Below are positions 23,100 to 24,033 of a DNA stretch of 24,033 nucleotides, one piece after another. Source of the stretch: Bacteroidales bacterium (GTDB lineage: Bacteria; Bacteroidota; Bacteroidia; Bacteroidales; Muribaculaceae); NCBI GenBank assembly GCA_014800065.1, contig JAAVGX010000080.1, positions 1 to 24,033 of the forward strand. Direction: 5' to 3'. The notes under the pieces were generated by a model. The model was given only the letters and a program-made list of their open reading frames with translations. It was not told the origin of the DNA and searched no databases. The number at the start of each line of letters is the position of its first letter. Position 1 is the stretch's first letter. A program made the position numbers and the translations under genes.

Positions 23100-23657
23100 A
23101 TGAAGAAATTCTCCATAATACTCGCGTTCAGCGCCCTTTTCGGTTTGGGTCTATCGTCGTGCAACGACGATAACCAGACCACTTGGGAAGCATACCGCGA
23201 CTGGCGCGAGCAAAACCAAACTTGGCTCGCTCAAATGCAGGCCAGAACTAACGACGATGGTACGCCATACTACGAAGTCGTTATACCCCAGTGGAATCCA
23301 AGCACTTTCGTCCTGATGCACTTCTTCAACGACCGTGCCGAAACAGTCGGTAATCTCACTCCGCTTTACACCAGCACAGTCGACACTCGCTACATGCTTC
23401 ACCTCTGCGACGGAACGCCGATCGACTCATCCACATCCACAAGCACTTCCGGAATTTTCCGTACACAACTCACTTCTGTTGTACAAGGATGGGCAGCCGC
23501 TCTCACAAACATGCGTTGTGGCGACACCGCTGAAGTCATCATCCCCTACACCCTTGGTTACGGCACAAGCGTAACTTCAGCAATTCCACCCTACTCCGCC
23601 CTACAGTTCGGAATCCGTCTCGTAGACATCCCCAACTACGAAACAACACCCTACTAA
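23100..23657 (+). CDS. FKBP-type peptidyl-prolyl isomerase lipoprotein
   Basis: 185 residues with the lipobox GLGLSSC (C21). The acidic NDDN directly after the cysteine suggests display on the outer surface. The last ~90 residues are a single FKBP domain: VVQGWAAALTNMRCGDTAEV, IPYTLGYG and IPPYSALQFGIRLVDI, which correspond to the VIxGWxxAlxxMxxGd, IPxxLaYG and IPPxxxLxFxveL family signatures. Family members speed prolyl isomerisation and assist folding of exported proteins. It lies 16 bases after glyS, so the two are probably co-transcribed, and a strong hairpin follows. Whether all active-site aromatics are kept cannot be judged without an alignment. Confidence 0.88.
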   Translation: MKKFSIILAFSALFGLGLSSCNDDNQTTWEAYRDWREQNQTWLAQMQARTNDDGTPYYEVVIPQWNPSTFVLMHFFNDRAETVGNLTPLYTSTVDTRYMLHLCDGTPIDSSTSTSTSGIFRTQLTSVVQGWAAALTNMRCGDTAEVIIPYTLGYGTSVTSAIPPYSALQFGIRLVDIPNYETTPY

Positions 23658-23678
23658 ATCCCCAAAAACAGAAAACCA

Positions 23679-23714
23679 AAACCCGGGTAGCCCACCAAAC
23701 AGCTACCCGGGTTT
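23679..23714 (+). terminator. Terminator after the FKBP-type gene
   Basis: AAACCCGGGTAGC and GCTACCCGGGTTT pair perfectly over 13 positions around a ten-base loop. The flanking A and T make it usable from either strand, although the T-run is only three bases. Confidence 0.75.
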
Positions 23715-23879
23715 AACATTCCCACCCCGGCCATCACCTCAGCAACCCCGCCAAAACCAAAGAGCCCCGAAGGGGCGACATCGTCAATAACCCCGGGTGG
23801 AGCGAAGCGAAACCTGGGGCGAAATCGTGCGAAAAGTCAAATTGCGCAAATCATACAATAATTCCCAAAAACCCCACCG

Positions 23880-23887
23880 TAACTTTG
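23880..23887 (+). promoter_or_regulatory. Putative promoter -7 box for the gene at the right edge
   Basis: TAACTTTG fits TAnnTTTG. No TTG lies at 19-20 bases upstream. The A/T-rich bases after it and the ATG at 24021 suggest it drives the gene that runs off the window, with a leader of about 130 bases. Confidence 0.45.
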
Positions 23888-23914
23888 CCCCCAAAATAAT
23901 TATTAATCAGCAAA

Positions 23915-23977
23915 ATGTACGGACATCGCTTTGCGATGTCACCAACGCCCAACCGACGCAATAGCAAAGCCGCGTAA
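23915..23977 (+). CDS. Doubtful 20-codon ORF inside a REP-like palindrome
   Basis: ATG 23915 to TAA 23977 reads MYGHRFAMSPTPNRRNSKAA. It is the first ATG after the promoter-like site at 23880, so it could be a leader peptide. It overlaps the palindrome repeated at 19398, where the ATG is replaced by CTG, which argues that the DNA repeat, not a peptide, is what is conserved. Confidence 0.15.
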   Translation: MYGHRFAMSPTPNRRNSKAA

Positions 23978-24020
23978 GCGGCACTTTGTCTTTGGCCCCG
24001 AGCTTTAGCTCGGACTAACT

Positions 24021-24033
24021 ATGAAACTCGCAC
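24021..24033 (+). CDS. Possible start of a gene cut by the window edge
   Basis: ATG 24021 follows a CCGAGCT-TT-AGCTCGG hairpin by seven bases and reads MKLA before the window ends. Met-Lys starts are usual for exported proteins here. Four codons cannot identify it. Confidence 0.35.

Larger units (their letters stand above)
23764..24013. repeat. Cluster of REP-like palindromes in a gene-free stretch
   Basis: Five palindromes follow one another: GCCCC-GAA-GGGGC style (23764-23776), CCCCGGGT...ACCTGGGG (23791-23819), GACATCGC-TTT-GCGATGTC (23922-23940, second copy of the one at 19404), CAAAG-CCGC...GCGG-CTTTG (23965-23988) and CCGAGCT-TT-AGCTCGG (23998-24013). The second has the same outer arms and AGCGA core as the palindromes in the 19441-19746 array. 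No coding frame of protein character crosses the region. Confidence 0.75.

Overview
The window looks like chromosomal DNA of a gut Bacteroidales bacterium, most likely from the Muribaculaceae (family placement is my inference from protein style, not from a search). Several start regions carry the Bacteroidota promoter pattern TTG-N19/20-TAnnTTTG, Shine-Dalgarno sequences are absent, lipoprotein signals are abundant, and the protein set is typical: BtuG/BtuB surface corrinoid uptake, DUF4465, a DcaP-like porin, M16 and S1/P1 enzymes, and an exported leucine-rich-repeat protein.

Layout. 1-168 (-) is the start of phosphoglycerate kinase. 357-1412 (-) is an exported leucine-rich-repeat protein, diverging from an exported metallophosphatase/beta-propeller fusion (1612-3453, +). 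3639-9132 (-) is a vitamin B12 surface-uptake operon read right to left: promoter, cobalamin riboswitch, probable terminator platform, DUF4465 protein, unknown lipoprotein, BtuG-like propeller lipoprotein, BtuB receptor. Divergent from it (+) are a NahK-like kinase with its own promoter and then a binding lipoprotein, permease and ATPase (btuFCD type, 10381-13275). Together these form an outer-surface, outer-membrane, periplasm and inner-membrane route for corrinoids. Only the surface half has a riboswitch.

13342-14556 is an iron-dependent alcohol dehydrogenase. 14920-17772 is an exported M16 zinc peptidase and 18115-19386 a DcaP-like porin. A 181/188-bp palindromic element with 21-bp terminal inverted repeats stands immediately upstream of each of these two genes. 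This pair is the most unusual structure in the window. 19387-19906 has no gene but holds a two-and-a-part copy tandem repeat of about 141 bp rich in palindromes.

19784-23657 (+) is housekeeping: promoter, possible structured leader, rplU, rpmA, terminator, S1/P1-type nuclease, glycyl-tRNA synthetase and an FKBP-type lipoprotein. The last ~360 bp hold a terminator, several REP-like palindromes, one promoter-like site and the first codons of a possible next gene.
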